A stretch of DNA of 64,000 nt, from contig SWBL01000042.1 of the NCBI GenBank assembly GCA_024195585.1, forward strand, positions 124,001-188,000, read 5' to 3'. Source of the stretch: Aureobasidium sp. EXF-3400 (lineage: Eukaryota > Ascomycota > Dothideomycetes > Dothideales > Saccotheciaceae). Each line of letters begins with the position of its first letter. Positions within the stretch are counted from its first letter, which is position 1. Below the pieces are notes generated by a model. The model did no database searches and was not told where the DNA came from. It saw only the letters and a program-made list of their open reading frames with translations. Below, in pieces: positions 62,845-64,000 of the stretch. A program made the position numbers and the translations under genes.

Positions 62845-64000
62845 ATGGCTCGAGGCATCGAAGGTAACGAGATTGCTACACCTCGTGTCCCTAAACTTCA
62901 GAAATCTGCCTCCTCGGCATCACAATCAGGAAAGCAACAGAAGAGCATCCTAGGCTTCTTCCAGCGAAAGACGGCGCCTGCTTCATCACCTGCTGCTCCG
63001 AATGAGACTGCAGCTGCTTCAAGCCCTCCACCACAGTCTTCACCTGCTCCTGCCAATTACAATGGTAAAGAGAATGGTGTGCTGCGCCACAACTCCACCG
63101 GCCTATTCAATAGCTGACATCCACGCCTACAAGCAGTACCGCTAGAGAAGCCATCAATCCCCTCCTCGAGTCCTGTTCGCAATGGAAAGAAGAAGGTCAA
63201 CTATGCCGAGTCCGATGACGAGCATGACGAGCCCGTCCTTCGACAACGCTCCAGCAACACCACCGCACGCTCTACCAAGAGGAGGAAGTTGGACGATGAT
63301 TCTGATGATGATTTCGCCATGGATGATGCTACTGAAGCTCTCATGGCTGCTGCTGACGAGGCCGATATGCAAGACTTTGTTGTCGATGATGACGCCTCGG
63401 AAGACGACGCTCCTGTCAGACGTAAGAAGTCCACTCAGCCGCGGAAGCCTTCCAAACAACCTTCTCCCATCGCAGAAGATGAACCAAGTCAAAGTCCAGA
63501 GATGCCTTCCACCTCGACGGCTCAGCAGTGGAACTTTGATCCAGACACCGTCCAGCCGTACGCTTCCAGAAAGACGCCCCAACGCAAACCACAAACTGGC
63601 CCACCAAAGAAGCAGAAGGCTCACATGTCAGAGCCTGATGCTCGTTATCCCTGGTTAGCCAATATCATGGACGCAGAGCGCAACAGGCCTGGTACCCCAG
63701 ACTATGACCCACGCACTCTCTACATTCCTCCATTGGCATGGTCCAAGTTCTCTCCTTTCGAAAAACAGTACTGGGAAATCAAGTCAAAGTTCTGGGACAC
63801 CATTGTCTTTTTCAAGAAGGGAAAGTTCTACGAACTGTACGAGAACGATGCTACCGTTGGTCACCAGTTGTTTGACCTGAAGATGACTGATCGTGTCAAC
63901 ATGCGCATGGTCGGTGTTCCTGAGGCATCACTTGACCACTGGGCCAATCAGTTCGTTGCCAAAGGTTTCAAGATTGCCAGAGTCGACCAAATGGAAACTG
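62845..64000 (+). CDS. MSH6: DNA mismatch repair protein MSH6 (5' part, truncated by window end)
   Basis: Exon 1 62845-63064 and exon 2 from 63137 to the window end. The 72-nt intron (GTAAAG donor, CTGAC branch, AAGCAG acceptor) joins ANYN to [12 protein letters not shown]. The N-terminus has a PCNA-binding PIP box, QKSILGFF (Q32, I35, F38, F39), as in MSH6. A long charged disordered region follows (acidic blocks such as [12 protein letters not shown], and basic KKK/RR runs). The MutS domain I then begins, with [20 protein letters not shown], which includes the Phe-x-Glu (FYE) mismatch-reading motif. With MSH2 it forms MutS-alpha and recognises base mismatches and small loops. The ATPase part lies beyond the window. 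Confidence 0.93.

Overview
The window is nuclear DNA of a filamentous ascomycete (Pezizomycotina). The evidence is short introns, mostly 48-72 nt, with GTAAGT-like donors and CTAAC/CTGAC branch sites close to the acceptor; compact intergenic spaces; moderate base composition; and fungus-type genes (PAN1, HEL2, EMW1/TTC27, BRN1, a secreted Ferritin_2 protein, a histidine acid phosphatase). A dothideomycete, perhaps Aureobasidium-like, is my inference only. There is no sign of virus, plasmid, CRISPR or bacterial DNA.

Layout. 0-8 kb: the last exon of a membrane protein, a TTC27/EMW1 TPR gene, a small acidic protein, and the condensin kleisin BRN1. 8-16 kb: a Na+/Ca2+ exchanger whose first exon is in another frame, about 2 kb without a gene, and a coiled-coil protein with a ubiquitin-like domain that starts on a 5-nt coding exon. 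16-25 kb: an F-box-like gene with a tandemly duplicated exon plus intron, a membrane-anchored amidohydrolase, an intron-containing tRNA-Pro(AGG), a small F-box protein, and a secreted ferritin-like protein. 25-28 kb is nearly empty. 28-37 kb: SMC2 (a second condensin subunit), RAB GDI (8 exons, one of 25 nt), mitoribosomal uL29m, and a three-KH RNA-binding protein. 38-48 kb: PAN1, a small coiled-coil protein, MRI1, an aldo-keto reductase, and a triose-phosphate-type transporter. 49-64 kb: a coiled-coil protein, BUD23, an unknown protein, HEL2, a small mitochondrial-type membrane protein three bases upstream of and in frame with URA6, a small unknown gene, a secreted acid phosphatase, and the 5' part of MSH6.

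Most genes are unrelated housekeeping genes. Loose themes are chromosome structure and repair (BRN1, SMC2, MSH6), ribosome biogenesis and quality control (BUD23, uL29m, HEL2) and trafficking/endocytosis (GDI, PAN1).

The most unusual content is a family of about eleven diverged foldback elements. Each has a near-palindromic core of about 115 bp, with ends like CTATAGAAATGCACAATAGT, extended by a weaker outer inverted repeat to about 175-180 bp. Eight of them lie between 48.9 and 60.7 kb, several in pairs. They look like a non-autonomous MITE family. Other points to check are the URA6 two-ORF arrangement, paired ACGCGT boxes before MSH6, a possible alternative spliced C-terminus of the exchanger, and an upstream mitochondrial-type start of the aldo-keto reductase.
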